DNA of 64,000 bases from Candidatus Cacconaster stercorequi (GCA_018064925.1 JAGHUH010000003.1:1-64000), one strand, 5' to 3'. Positions 26,515 to 36,907 are shown, counted from the first letter of the stretch. The notes: generated from the letters alone by a model not told the origin. Program-made: numbers and translations.

Positions 26515-27426
26515 TTATTCGGCCTTTTCGTCCTTTTCCAGCAATGCTTTGGCAGAGGTAGCCAGACCGGCCAGACCCTGAATTTCACTGGGAATGATGA
26601 TCTTGGTGGCCTTGCCGTCGGCGGCCTTCTGGAAGGCCTCCAGTGCCTTGAGCTTGATGACCTGATCGTTGGGGGCGGCCTCGTTCAGCATACGCATGGA
26701 GTCTGCCATGGCCTGCTGCACCTTCAAGATGGCGGTGGCTTCGCCCTCGGCCTGCATGATGCGGGCCTGCTTGGCGGCGTCAGCCTTCAGAATGGCGGAC
26801 TGCTTTTCACCCTCGGCCACCAGAATCTGGCTGGCCTTCTGACCCTCGGCCTGCAGGATGCTCTCGCGGCGTTCACGCTCGGCCTTCATCTGCTTCTCCA
26901 TGGCGTTCTGGATCTCCTTGGGAGGCAGAATGTTCTTCAGCTCCACGCGGTTGACCTTAATGCCCCAGGGATCGGTGGCCTCATCCAGAATGGAGCGCAT
27001 CTTGGCGTTGATCACATCGCGGCTGGTGAGGGACTGATCCAGCTCCATGTCGCCGATGATGTTACGCAGCGTGGTGGCAGTAAGATTTTCGATGGCGCTC
27101 ATAGGGTACTCCACGCCGTAGGTGTACAGCTTGGGATCGGTGATCTGGAAATAGATGACCGTGTCGATCTGCATGGTAACATTATCCTTGGTGATAACGG
27201 GCTGGGGGTCGAAGTCGGCCACCTGCTCTTTCAGGCTGACCTTCTTGACGATGCGCTCAATGAAGGGGATCTTCAGATGCAGGCCGTTGCCCCACACCGC
27301 AGAGAAGGAGCCCAGACGCTCCACCACAAAGGCACGGGACTGCTGCACCACCTGAATGTTGCTGACGACCAGCACCAAAATCAGGATCACCAGAATAGCA
27401 ATGGCGATATAACCGGGAATAGACAT
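26515..27426 (-). CDS. SPFH/band-7 (paraslipin, QmcA-like) protein
   Basis: A 303-residue SPFH-domain protein. An N-terminal membrane segment (about residues 5-25) is followed by the band-7 domain (QSRAFVVERLGSF; TKDNVTMQIDTVIYFQI; ATTLRNIIGDMELDQSLTSRD) and a coiled-coil region rich in Glu, Ala and Gln (REHSILQAEGQ-like repeats). It forms membrane microdomain scaffolds or oligomeric cages and commonly pairs with NfeD. Here the NfeD domain is encoded 42 bp upstream, fused to an XRE domain. ATG 27426 follows AAAGGAGG. Confidence 0.92.
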   Translation of the reverse strand: MSIPGYIAIAILVILILVLVVSNIQVVQQSRAFVVERLGSFSAVWGNGLHLKIPFIERIVKKVSLKEQVADFDPQPVITKDNVTMQIDTVIYFQITDPKLYTYGVEYPMSAIENLTATTLRNIIGDMELDQSLTSRDVINAKMRSILDEATDPWGIKVNRVELKNILPPKEIQNAMEKQMKAERERRESILQAEGQKASQILVAEGEKQSAILKADAAKQARIMQAEGEATAILKVQQAMADSMRMLNEAAPNDQVIKLKALEAFQKAADGKATKIIIPSEIQGLAGLATSAKALLEKDEKAE

Positions 27427-27468
27427 AGTTTGTTCCTCCTTTAAAATGATATGATGTATGTCCTCTGC

Positions 27469-28293
27469 TTACTCTTTTTCTTCCACGAAGAGCTTCACGC
27501 CCTCCATGCGTACCACACGCACCAGCGTGTCGGATTTGATGACGGTGCCTCTCTCACTGCGCGCCGACCAGGTCTTGCCGTCGATATACACGGCGCCGCA
27601 GGGCACGGTGTTATCGATCTTCTCCGTGACGCGTGCCGTACCGCCCAGCACACGGTCAGCATTGGTAACGGCGGCATCAGGTTTGCTGATGCGCTTCACC
27701 AAAGGCCGCGTGGCCAGCAGTGCCGCAATGGATACCACGAAGAACAGCGTCAGCTGCAGCCAGATCCTGGCCCCGCAGATGGAGGCGATCAAGCCCGCCA
27801 CACTGCCCAGCACGAACCAGATGGATACCAATCCCGCCGTGGCTGCCTCCGCCACACCGAAAACGATAATGGCGCCGATCCAGATGATAGTTTCCATATT
27901 TCCGCTTCCTCCTTTCAAGCACAGGCCGATGATGCCTGCCAGCAGAAGCGTCCCCACCAGTATGCCGATACCCAGCCATTTGTTCAGAGGGGACAGATTG
28001 TTGAAAAACGAGGATAGCGCATTTTTTAATGTGCCTCCGTGCAGCTCCTTCGGCGCCTCCGCCGGTTCCGTCTGCTGCTCTGCGCCGATCAGGGGTACCT
28101 CATCGGCAAACAGCTCGTTGGGCGTCACCTGATAGCGGTTGCAGATATAAAGGATCTTTTCGATCTCCGGATAGCCCCGGCAGGATTCCCACTTGCTTAC
28201 TGCCTGACGGGACACCTTCAACTGCTCGGCGAACTGCTCCTGTGTCAGTCCGCTGCCGCGCCGCACTTCCTGCAGGCGATCTCCAAATGACAT
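27469..28293 (-). CDS. XRE HTH - transmembrane - NfeD fusion protein
   Basis: A single uninterrupted frame of 274 residues. Residues 1-56 form a Cro/C1 HTH (LTQEQFAEQLKVSRQAVSKW). A membrane segment lies at about 106-126. From Met133 a complete NfeD follows: membrane helices at about 136-200 and a C-terminal OB-fold (ADRVLGGTARV; GAVYIDGKTWSAR). ATG 28293 follows GGAGG. The codons for LKGGSGN before Met133 spell AAAGGAGG ten bases ahead of ATG 27897, so a free NfeD of 142 residues could also be made. NfeD-SPFH pairs are usual; an N-terminal XRE domain is not. A missing stop between two ancestral genes is one explanation. Confidence 0.75.
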   Translation of the reverse strand: MSFGDRLQEVRRGSGLTQEQFAEQLKVSRQAVSKWESCRGYPEIEKILYICNRYQVTPNELFADEVPLIGAEQQTEPAEAPKELHGGTLKNALSSFFNNLSPLNKWLGIGILVGTLLLAGIIGLCLKGGSGNMETIIWIGAIIVFGVAEAATAGLVSIWFVLGSVAGLIASICGARIWLQLTLFFVVSIAALLATRPLVKRISKPDAAVTNADRVLGGTARVTEKIDNTVPCGAVYIDGKTWSARSERGTVIKSDTLVRVVRMEGVKLFVEEKE

Positions 28294-28538
28294 ACGCGGT
28301 TTCCTCCGTTTCTCTTGGCTCAAGTATAGCGGTAAACATCGCCGCACACCACCAACTTCAATTTGCATCGCGCATTTTTTCGCAAAAAAACAGGCAACCT
28401 GAAGTTTACACGCCGTATTCTTGCGGCGGCGCCGTTGTTTTTTATTATACCTTATTATTTCCCATTGCGCCACTATTTTTTCGCCGCCACTGCCATGCGC
28501 ATAAATCGGCAAAAATTGTCCCTTTTCCGCCGGACTCC

Positions 28539-28567
28539 TTGCACTTTGTCAAAAAGTTCGATATACT
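28539..28567 (+). promoter_or_regulatory. Promoter of the RNA methyltransferase gene
   Basis: TTGCAC (28539-28544) and TATACT (28562-28567) are 17 bases apart, 31 bp before the start codon. Confidence 0.7.
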
Positions 28568-28598
28568 TATCAAGTAAACTATTCACCGAGGTAATATC

Positions 28599-29714
28599 AT
28601 GGTTACATATATGATCCCCTGCCTGCTGGGATTGGAAAAACTGGTGGGCGATGAAATAAAAAAACTGGGCTTGCAGGATGTACGCGTGGAGAACGGCCGC
28701 ATCCTGTGCCGCGGCACATTGGCCGACTGCGCCCGGCTGAACATCAACCTGCGCTGCGGCGCCCGGGTGATGTTGGTGCTGGGTCAGTTCCCCGCCCGTA
28801 GCTTTGAGGAGCTGTTTCAAGGCACCCGCGCCATTTGCTGGGAGGAATATCTGCCCCGGGACGCTGCGTTTCCGGTGAGAGGGCATTCCATCTCCTCGCA
28901 GCTTCACAGCATCCCCGCCTGCCAGAGCATCATCAAAAAGGCCATGGTGGAGCGCCTCAAGGAGCACTACCACATGGAGCAGTTTCCCGAAACCGGTGTG
29001 AAGTATCAGGTGCGCTTCTCCATCTTCAAGGACGAGGTCGCCATCTGTCTGGACGCCAGCGGCGAGGGGCTCTATAAGCGCGGCTACCGCGCCGTGGGCG
29101 TGGAGGCACCCCTGCGGGAAACGCTGGCCGCCGCCATGGTACTGCTTTCCCGCTATCGCGGCCGTGACCCCTTCTGCGATCCCTTCTGCGGCAGCGGCAC
29201 CATCCCCATTGAGGCGGCATTGATCGCCAAAAACCGTGCCCCCGGTCTGGATCGCAGCTTTGACGCCCAGCGCTGGGCATTTCTCCCCGGCGACAGCTGG
29301 CTAGATGCCGCCGACGAGGCCATGGATAAGGAATTCCACGGTCAGTATGACATCTGGGGTGGCGATGTGGATCCCCGCGCCGTGGCAATTGCAAAGGATA
29401 ATGCTCGCAAGGCCGGCGTGGACGACATCGTCCGGTTTGAGGTAGCGGATATGAAGAACTTCCACCGTGACAGTGAGTACGGCCAGCTGGTCACCAACCC
29501 GCCTTACGGTGAGCGTCTGCTGGAAAAGCGGGAGGCGGAGGAATTGTACCGTCAGTTTGGCAAGGTCTGGCGCAATCTGCCACCCAAATGGCGCACGCTG
29601 GTGCTGTCCAGCCACACGGAGTTCGAACGCACCTTCGGCCGTCAGGCGGATAAAAAGCGCAAGCTCTATAACGGCATGATCAAATGCGATGTATTTATGT
29701 ACGGCAATGTATAG
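28599..29714 (+). CDS. THUMP-domain RNA methyltransferase (YpsC/RlmL-like)
   Basis: A 371-residue class I SAM-dependent methyltransferase of the UPF0020 family. The N-terminal THUMP domain (about residues 1-160) binds RNA. The C-terminal Rossmann domain has DPFCGSGTIPIEAALIA for SAM binding and catalytic TNPPYGERL, typical of N2-guanine or N6-adenine RNA methylation. It corresponds to B. subtilis YpsC and the N-terminal half of E. coli RlmL, acting on 23S rRNA. ATG 28599 follows GAGGTAATATC. It ends in TAG, 14 bp before the lipid kinase gene, so the two are probably one transcript. Confidence 0.9.
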   Translation: MVTYMIPCLLGLEKLVGDEIKKLGLQDVRVENGRILCRGTLADCARLNINLRCGARVMLVLGQFPARSFEELFQGTRAICWEEYLPRDAAFPVRGHSISSQLHSIPACQSIIKKAMVERLKEHYHMEQFPETGVKYQVRFSIFKDEVAICLDASGEGLYKRGYRAVGVEAPLRETLAAAMVLLSRYRGRDPFCDPFCGSGTIPIEAALIAKNRAPGLDRSFDAQRWAFLPGDSWLDAADEAMDKEFHGQYDIWGGDVDPRAVAIAKDNARKAGVDDIVRFEVADMKNFHRDSEYGQLVTNPPYGERLLEKREAEELYRQFGKVWRNLPPKWRTLVLSSHTEFERTFGRQADKKRKLYNGMIKCDVFMYGNV

Positions 29715-29728
29715 GGAGGATCACCGCC

Positions 29729-30658
29729 ATGAAACATATTTTCATTATCAATCCCACTGCCGGTAAGGCCGACAGCCGCCAGAAGATCTACGATATGGCC
29801 GATGCACTTCGACGCGACCACGGACTGGATGTACAATGTATTCTGACGAAAAATCAGGGACACGCCACCGAGATCGCCCGGAAGCTGTGCGAAAGCGGTG
29901 AGGAGCTTCGCTTTTACGCCTGCGGCGGCGACGGCACCGCCAACGAGGTGGCCAACGGCGTTGTGGGCTATGAAAACGCCGCTATGACCGTGATCCCGGT
30001 GGGTACCGGCAACGATTTTCTGAAGAATTTCGGCGAGGACGCCGAGAAATTCCGGGATGCGGAAAATCTGTGGAACGGCCCGCAGTTCCATATGGATACC
30101 ATCGATTGCAACGGTCGCATTGCGCTGACCATCGCCTGCTCCGGCATTGATGCCCGCATCGCTGCCGATGTACATAAATATGGTGACAGCCCCATCTTCA
30201 GCGGAAAGGGCAGCTATGTGGCGGCGCTGATCGTCAATTTCCTTTTCAAGGGCATTGCCTCCCATTGGAAGATTGAGCTGGACGGCGAGACGGCAGAAGA
30301 TGACTATGCACTGGTGGCAGTGTGCAACGGCCGCTACTACGGCGGCGGCTTCATGCCGGTGGCCGAGGCCCGGATGGACGATGGCGTGCTGAATACGCTG
30401 GTGGTGAAAAAGGTCAGCCGTGTGTCCTTTGCCCGGTTTGTGACCCCCTACTCCAAGGGCGAGTACCGTAGATTTCCTCAATTGGCCCAGTGCTATACCG
30501 CCAAGGTCATCCGCATTATTTCCGACAAACGCGACATCGTCACCTGCCTGGACGGCGAGTGCATGGCCAACAGCGAGGTGACCATTCGTATGTCAGAGCG
30601 GCAGTTGAATTTCTTCGGCCCCGCAGGCTGTGACTGCAACGCCACCGCCAGGGAATAA
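29729..30658 (+). CDS. Diacylglycerol/lipid kinase family protein
   Basis: A 309-residue DagK-catalytic-domain kinase (DgkB/YegS type) that phosphorylates diacylglycerol or a related lipid at the membrane surface. The nucleotide-binding IINPTAGK is near the N-terminus. CGGDGTANEVANG is the catalytic glycine-rich motif and VIPVGTGNDFLKNFG follows. The C-terminal half is the beta-sandwich lid (CLDGECM). I chose ATG 29729 after AGGGAGGATCA. It likely recycles diacylglycerol from lipid and envelope synthesis; substrate is inferred from family only. Confidence 0.9.
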   Translation: MKHIFIINPTAGKADSRQKIYDMADALRRDHGLDVQCILTKNQGHATEIARKLCESGEELRFYACGGDGTANEVANGVVGYENAAMTVIPVGTGNDFLKNFGEDAEKFRDAENLWNGPQFHMDTIDCNGRIALTIACSGIDARIAADVHKYGDSPIFSGKGSYVAALIVNFLFKGIASHWKIELDGETAEDDYALVAVCNGRYYGGGFMPVAEARMDDGVLNTLVVKKVSRVSFARFVTPYSKGEYRRFPQLAQCYTAKVIRIISDKRDIVTCLDGECMANSEVTIRMSERQLNFFGPAGCDCNATARE

Positions 30659-30718
30659 GTGTCCCGATTGTGGAATTTAACAAATCTGTGAACTTTTGTC
30701 TTTTTTCCTTTTTTCCCC

Positions 30719-30746
30719 TTGCAAAACAATTTCATTGTGGTATGAT
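30719..30746 (+). promoter_or_regulatory. Promoter of groES-groEL
   Basis: TTGCAA (30719-30724) and TATGAT (30741-30746) are 16 bases apart, with TGG before the -10. The predicted start point falls inside the CIRCE element. Confidence 0.75.
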
Positions 30747-30754
30747 AGTCAGCG

Positions 30755-30781
30755 TTAGCACTCCGGTTGTTTGAGTGCTAA
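30755..30781. promoter_or_regulatory. CIRCE operator (HrcA binding site)
   Basis: A perfect TTAGCACTC - 9 bases - GAGTGCTAA, the classic HrcA heat-shock operator. The inverted repeat is extended to CAGCG/CGCTG on both sides (30750-30786). It controls groESL by repression at normal temperature. Confidence 0.97.
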
Positions 30782-30826
30782 CGCTGATTTTGTTTTGAAC
30801 ATTTAGGATATAAGGAGGAAGCAACT

Positions 30827-31111
30827 ATGAAACTCACCCCGCTTGCAGACCGCGTGGTACTAAAGATGGTGGAAGTCGAGGAGACCACCCGCGGCGGCAT
30901 CATCCTTACCGGCTCCGCCAAGGAGAAGCCCTCTGTGGCTGAGGTCATTTCCGTGGGTCCCGGCGGCAATGTGGACGGCAAGACCATCACCATGACCGTG
31001 AAGGCCGGTGACAAGGTCATCACCGACAAGTATGCCGGCAGCAAGGTCACGCTGGAGGATGAGGAATACATCATCGTCCGTCAGGGCGACATCCTGGCCA
31101 TCGTTGAATAA
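30827..31111 (+). CDS. groES: Co-chaperonin GroES
   Basis: A 94-residue Cpn10 that caps the GroEL barrel. It starts KLTPLADRVVLKMVE and has the mobile loop ETTRGGIILTGSAKEKPS and the dome-region GKTITMTVKAGDKVI. ATG 30827 follows AAGGAGGAAGC. It is controlled by a perfect CIRCE element and is followed 72 bp later by groEL. Confidence 0.97.
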   Translation: MKLTPLADRVVLKMVEVEETTRGGIILTGSAKEKPSVAEVISVGPGGNVDGKTITMTVKAGDKVITDKYAGSKVTLEDEEYIIVRQGDILAIVE

Positions 31112-31118
31112 AAACACG

Positions 31119-31160
31119 AGAGTGAACGACCATTTTTCATTTTTCACTCTTCATTCTTAA
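31119..31160 (+). repeat. Hairpin and 7-base repeats between groES and groEL
   Basis: AGAGTGAA (31119-31126) can pair with TTCACTCT (31143-31150). The right arm lies in a run of four 7-base units (TTTTTCA, TTTTTCA, CTCTTCA, TTCTTAA; 31133-31160). It may modulate the groES to groEL ratio or be a simple-repeat expansion. Confidence 0.5.
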
Positions 31161-31180
31161 TTTATCTGGAGGCAATTTAA

Positions 31181-32815
<1,635 letters not shown>

Positions 32816-32832
32816 GAAAACTGCAAATATGC

Positions 32833-32871
32833 AAACAGGAAAGAGCCGGTGGCTCTTTCCTGTTTGTTTTT
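32833..32871 (+). terminator. Terminator of groESL
   Basis: A 15-bp stem (32833-32847 with 32851-32865) around GGT is followed by GTTTTT. Confidence 0.92.
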
Positions 32872-32903
32872 GAAATAATTTATACCAATTGCAGAAAATT
32901 GTG

Positions 32904-32932
32904 TTGACAAACCCGTTCTCCTGTGGTATATT
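32904..32932 (+). promoter_or_regulatory. Promoter of the tRNA cluster
   Basis: TTGACA (32904-32909) and TATATT (32927-32932) are 17 bases apart, 26 bp before the first tRNA. Confidence 0.85.
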
Positions 32933-32958
32933 AACACTTGCCTGTTGTGAATGCACTT

Positions 32959-33035
32959 GGCGGCGTAGCTCAGTTGGCTAGAGCATGCGGTTCATACCCG
33001 CAGTGTCACCGGTTCAAATCCAGTCGCCGCTACCA
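32959..33035 (+). tRNA. tRNA-Met (CAT), elongator type
   Basis: A full cloverleaf: acceptor GGCGGCG/CGCCGCT, D-arm AGCTCAGTTGGCTAGAGC, anticodon loop TTCATAC with CAT, T-arm CCGGTTCAAATCCAG-type, and encoded CCA. It closely resembles the B. subtilis elongator tRNA-Met rather than tRNA-Ile2. Confidence 0.95.
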
Positions 33036-33084
33036 TTGATGGGTGGGATGCATCGCATCCCACCCAATTTTTCCACAACAGAAT

Positions 33085-33159
33085 GGCCCGTTGGTCAAGT
33101 GGTTAAGACACGGCCCTTTCACGGCTGTAACATGGGTTCGAGTCCCGTACGGGTCACCA
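33085..33159 (+). tRNA. tRNA-Glu (TTC)
   Basis: Acceptor GGCCCGT/ACGGGTC, anticodon loop CTTTCAC giving TTC, T-loop GGTTCGAGTCC and encoded CCA. It lies 49 bp after tRNA-Met, in the same transcript. Confidence 0.95.
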
Positions 33160-33162
33160 AAT

Positions 33163-33239
33163 GGAGGCTTAGCTCAGCTGGTTAGAGCGCCTGCTTCACA
33201 CGCAGGAGGTCACTGGTTCGAGTCCAGCAGTCTCCACCA
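33163..33239 (+). tRNA. tRNA-Val (CAC)
   Basis: Acceptor GGAGGCT/AGTCTCC, anticodon stem CCTGC/GCAGG with loop TTCACAC giving CAC, T-loop GGTTCGAGTCC and encoded CCA. It lies 3 bp after tRNA-Glu. Confidence 0.93.
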
Positions 33240-33271
33240 AACCCTCACTTCTCATGAAGTGAGGGTTTTTC
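33240..33271 (+). terminator. Terminator of the tRNA cluster
   Basis: A 12-bp stem (33240-33251 with 33256-33267) around TCAT, with a following T-run. Confidence 0.92.
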
Positions 33272-33283
33272 TTATATAAAAAG

Positions 33284-33313
33284 TCCTGATTCCTTGTGGA
33301 ATCAGGATTTTTT
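33284..33313. terminator. Second terminator, facing the nucleoside ABC operon
   Basis: The stem TCCTGATTCC (33284-33293) with 33298-33307 is flanked by T-runs on both strands. It serves as terminator for the leftward permease gene at 33331 and as a backup for the tRNA cluster. Confidence 0.88.
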
Positions 33314-33330
33314 GATAAATTTGTTGCCTG

Positions 33331-34242
33331 TCAGCTCTCTTTGCTGTAGGGGATACCCAATTGCGCAGGCACTTTGAAATTGCTGCGGAAGATCGTCAAC
33401 AAAATCGTCAGGATATAGGGCAGAGCGATAATCAGCTCCGTGGGGAATGCCCCGGTGCCGATGCGGAAATAGACGGAGATGGCATCCGCCAGACCAAACG
33501 CCAGCGTGCCCAGCACCGCGCCCTTGGGCGACCAGTTGCCCAAAAAGCAGATGGCAAAGGCAATCCAGCCGCGACCACCGATCACATTGCTGGTAAACAT
33601 ACCCAGATAGCCTACCGTGTAGAAGGCACCCGCCAGACCGCTGATCCCGCCGGCCACCAGCACGGTCAGGAAACGGACGCGGTTGACATTGATACCCGCC
33701 ACATCCACGGCCACTGGGTTTTCGCCGGTGGAGCGCAGGGTCAGACCGAGAGAGGTCTTATACAGCACAAAAATGGAAACGGGGATTAGAATATACGCCA
33801 GATAGGTCAGGATGTTCTGGTGGAAAAAGATTTCGCCCACAAAGGGGATCTTGCTGAGCAGCGGGATCGCCAGCTTGGGCAGCGTGTCGATCTGCAGCGG
33901 CGTGGTGGGCACGCCGAACAGTACACGCTGGAAGTAGGCGCAGATGCCCACCGCCAGAATGTTCAGCGCCGTACCGGTAACCACCTGCTGCTGTCCCAGC
34001 GTCACAGTGACGAAGGCATATAGCAGCGCCATCAGACCGCCCAGCACCACGGCCAGCACGATGCCCAGCAGCATACTGCCGCTGAGGTAGGTGCCCACAA
34101 AGCCGCCCCAGGCGCCCATTAGAAAAATACCTTCGATGGCGCAAACCATCATACCGGTGCGCTCGGCATAGACCTCGGCCAGAGCACCCAGCAGCAGCGG
34201 GGTACTCATCATAATGGCGCGTGTCAGAATATTCACTACCAT
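33331..34242 (-). CDS. BMP-type (nucleoside) ABC transporter permease, NupQ-like
   Basis: A 303-residue permease of the BPD_transp_2 family with about eight to nine membrane segments. The region PLLLGALAEVYAERTGMMVCAIEGIFLMGAW (in parts) is the hallmark of the second permease of guanosine/purine nucleoside systems (NupQ, YufQ). It is the last gene of operon one (binding lipoprotein, ATPase, permease, permease) and ends at a strong terminator. It starts 3 bp after the preceding permease gene. Confidence 0.9.
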   Translation of the reverse strand: MVVNILTRAIMMSTPLLLGALAEVYAERTGMMVCAIEGIFLMGAWGGFVGTYLSGSMLLGIVLAVVLGGLMALLYAFVTVTLGQQQVVTGTALNILAVGICAYFQRVLFGVPTTPLQIDTLPKLAIPLLSKIPFVGEIFFHQNILTYLAYILIPVSIFVLYKTSLGLTLRSTGENPVAVDVAGINVNRVRFLTVLVAGGISGLAGAFYTVGYLGMFTSNVIGGRGWIAFAICFLGNWSPKGAVLGTLAFGLADAISVYFRIGTGAFPTELIIALPYILTILLTIFRSNFKVPAQLGIPYSKES

Positions 34243-34245
34243 ACC

Positions 34246-35310
34246 TTACACACCCGCCTTTCTCATCTGCTTTTTCTTGTTGCGATTGTCCACAAAATAG
34301 CGCAGGGCATAAGATGCAATGACGCAGATCATCACGATGCCCTCGATCAGCTCGATAATACTGGCCGGAATATTCATGCCCGGCAGACGCCCCATGGTGG
34401 TGCCCATAATGTTCAAAAAGCCGAACAGAAGCGAGGCAAAAATACATCCGATGGGGTTGCCGTTAGCCAGAATGGCAATGCCGATGCCGTAAGAGCCGAT
34501 GGACGCGTTGAATTCACGCAGCAGCATATGCTGCACGCCGTTGATCTCCGTCAGGCCTGCCAGACCGGCCAGACCGCCGGCAATGGCAAAACTGATGATG
34601 TAGATGAGTCCCGCGTTGATGCCGCCCAGATTGGCGGCGTTGGGATTGCGACCCACGGCGCGGATCTGATAACCCAACTGGGTATGATTCAGCAGCACAG
34701 ACACCAGAATGGCTACCACCACCGCCAGCACAAAGCCCAGATGCACACGAGTACCGGGCAGGATATTGGGCAGATAGGCGCTGGATGCAATGGCATCGGT
34801 CTGCATATACTCCGCCTTGGTCTCCTGCAGACTGGTGCGCAGCAGATAGTCCATGAAGTTGCTGATGACATAGGTAGACATCATGCTGACCAGAAACTCG
34901 TTGGCCTTGAACTTGGCCTTGGCCGCACCGATAAGTCCGCCTACTGCGCCGCCGGCGGCGAAGGATGCCACCAGCACGATCAGCAGCAGCACGAAGGTGG
35001 GCACCTTACCCTGCAGCGCCAGAGAAATCGCCACTGCCACGATGGAACCCATGAGGAACTGACCCTGCGCGCCAATATTGAAGAGGTTGGCCTTATAGGT
35101 GAAGGCAAACGCCAGAGAGGTAAAAATCAGCGGCGTAGCCTTTACCAAAATCTCGCCCAGGTTGTATTTGTCGGTAATAATCTTGCTCAATGCCTTGCCG
35201 CAGACCTCGAAGGGATTGACATGCATGAAGGCCAGCAGCGCCATGCTGATGGCAAGACCCACGATCACCGCGATGACATTATAGAGCAGTACATTGGCTC
35301 TGGTTTTCAT
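34246..35310 (-). CDS. BMP-type (nucleoside) ABC transporter permease, NupP-like
   Basis: A 354-residue permease with about nine to ten membrane segments. Motifs include KATPLIFTSLAFAFTYKANLFNIGAQGQF (in parts) and the coupling region AVGRNPNAANLGGINAG, as in NupP. I chose ATG 35310 after GAGGAGGCGG. Its ATGA overlaps the ATPase stop. It pairs with the downstream permease to import nucleosides or related purines. Substrate is inferred from the family. Confidence 0.9.
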   Translation of the reverse strand: MKTRANVLLYNVIAVIVGLAISMALLAFMHVNPFEVCGKALSKIITDKYNLGEILVKATPLIFTSLAFAFTYKANLFNIGAQGQFLMGSIVAVAISLALQGKVPTFVLLLIVLVASFAAGGAVGGLIGAAKAKFKANEFLVSMMSTYVISNFMDYLLRTSLQETKAEYMQTDAIASSAYLPNILPGTRVHLGFVLAVVVAILVSVLLNHTQLGYQIRAVGRNPNAANLGGINAGLIYIISFAIAGGLAGLAGLTEINGVQHMLLREFNASIGSYGIGIAILANGNPIGCIFASLLFGFLNIMGTTMGRLPGMNIPASIIELIEGIVMICVIASYALRYFVDNRNKKKQMRKAGV

Positions 35311-36839
35311 AGGGCCGCCGCCTCCTCTCCATCGAAGTGTATGCCGGCCATCAGCAGACCGATCTGTTCTGTGGTCAGCTCGCCGTTGCGGTAAATGCCC
35401 ATAAAGCGGCCGTTGTGCATCACGGCAATGCGGTCGCACATCTCAAAGATCTCCGACAGCTCCGTGGACACCAGCAGTACGGCCTTGCCGTTGTCCTTCT
35501 CCTCCATGATCACATGGTGGATACGATCCACAGCGCCCATATCCAGGCCGCGGGTGGGCTGGTTGAACACCAGCAGGCGCGAGCCGATATCCACCTCACG
35601 CCCCAGCACGATCTTCTGCTGGTTGCCGCCGGACAGACTGCCTGCCAGATCATTGTAGTCGTTGGCCTTCACCCGGTGCCGCTCGATCAGCTCATTGGTG
35701 TAGGCGTTCAGCTTCTTGTGGCGGATAAAGCCGCGGTTAAACCACTTCTTGTCAAATACGCCCTTCAGCAGAATATTTTCCGCCAGATTCATATCCTTGA
35801 TCATCGCATCGCGATAGCGATCCACCGGCACATAGCCGATGCCGAAGGCGTTGCGGGCGCGGATGGATTCCTTGCTGATGTCCTTGCCCGCCAGCAGCAC
35901 CCGTCCGGATGTAGGCTGGCGCACGCCACTGATAATGTCGCACAGCTCGTCCTGTCCGTTGCCGCTGACGCCGGCAATGCCGAAAATTTCGCCGGCATGA
36001 ATGGTGAAGTCGATGTCATTGAGCAACGCCGTGCCCTTTTTCGGCTGCAGCGACACATTCTCAAACTGCAGTACACCCTCACCGGCGGTGGTATCCCGGC
36101 TGGCGTCACGGACAGCAGGCGTCAGCTCCTGGCCGATCATCAGTCGAGCCAACTCCTGCTCGGTGGTCTCCTGACGCCGCTTTTCTGCCACCACGACGCC
36201 GTTGCGCATGACCACGATGCGGTCGGCCACCTCCATGACCTCTTTCATCTTATGAGTAATAAACACCACGCTGTTGCCCTTGGCGGCAAATTCCTTGATA
36301 AACTGCATCAGGCTCTCGGATTCCTGAGGCGTCAGCACCGCCGTGGGCTCGTCCATAATAAGAATGCTGGTGTTGATATACAGCGCCTTGAGGATTTCGA
36401 TCTTCTGCTGCTGACCCACGGCCAACTCGCCCACCGGGCGATCCATGGGCACATCAAAGCCGTGCTCCAAGGCGATTTTTTTCAGTTTTTGTTCATAGTT
36501 CTTAATGGGGATATAGCCCCGCACATTGCCGAGAATGATATTCTCCGCCGCCGTGTGCGTGGGAACCAGAGAGAAATGCTGCTGGATCATGGCGATCCCC
36601 TTCGCCATGGCATCAGCCGGGGTCTTGATCTGGACCTCCTCGCCCCGAACGAAGATCTTGCCCTCGTCCAGGCCGTAAAGTCCGTAGAGAATTTTCATAA
36701 TGGTGGACTTGCCGGCGCCGTTTTCGCCCAACAGGGCCACGACCTCGCCGTTATTCACCGTCAGCGACACATCCTTGTTTGCCACGACCTTGGCAAAGCA
36801 TTTGGTGATGTGCTGTAATTCTACTGCGGGAGCTGTCAT
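35307..36839 (-). CDS. Duplicated ABC ATPase of a nucleoside-type importer (NupO-like)
   Basis: A 510-residue protein with two ABC cassettes, as in sugar and nucleoside importers. The first has Walker A GENGAGKST, signature VGQQQKIEI and Walker B LIMDEPTAVLTP. The second has the degenerate signature LSGGNQQKIVL and LVFNQPTRGLD. I prefer ATG 36839 (GGAGG seven bases upstream); 36842 is possible. It follows the BMP lipoprotein gene across a strong GC-rich hairpin and overlaps the first permease by 4 bp. Confidence 0.92.
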   Translation of the reverse strand: MTAPAVELQHITKCFAKVVANKDVSLTVNNGEVVALLGENGAGKSTIMKILYGLYGLDEGKIFVRGEEVQIKTPADAMAKGIAMIQQHFSLVPTHTAAENIILGNVRGYIPIKNYEQKLKKIALEHGFDVPMDRPVGELAVGQQQKIEILKALYINTSILIMDEPTAVLTPQESESLMQFIKEFAAKGNSVVFITHKMKEVMEVADRIVVMRNGVVVAEKRRQETTEQELARLMIGQELTPAVRDASRDTTAGEGVLQFENVSLQPKKGTALLNDIDFTIHAGEIFGIAGVSGNGQDELCDIISGVRQPTSGRVLLAGKDISKESIRARNAFGIGYVPVDRYRDAMIKDMNLAENILLKGVFDKKWFNRGFIRHKKLNAYTNELIERHRVKANDYNDLAGSLSGGNQQKIVLGREVDIGSRLLVFNQPTRGLDMGAVDRIHHVIMEEKDNGKAVLLVSTELSEIFEMCDRIAVMHNGRFMGIYRNGELTTEQIGLLMAGIHFDGEEAAAL

Positions 36840-36907
36840 CATGATGCCTCCAAATTTCACGGGATAATCTGCTGATTTGTCCGCACGGTGCAGACAAGTA
36901 TAAGGAG

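Noticed and set aside
32959-33035. tRNA-Ile2 (CAT) instead of tRNA-Met
   Set aside because: The acceptor and arms follow the B. subtilis elongator tRNA-Met pattern closely.
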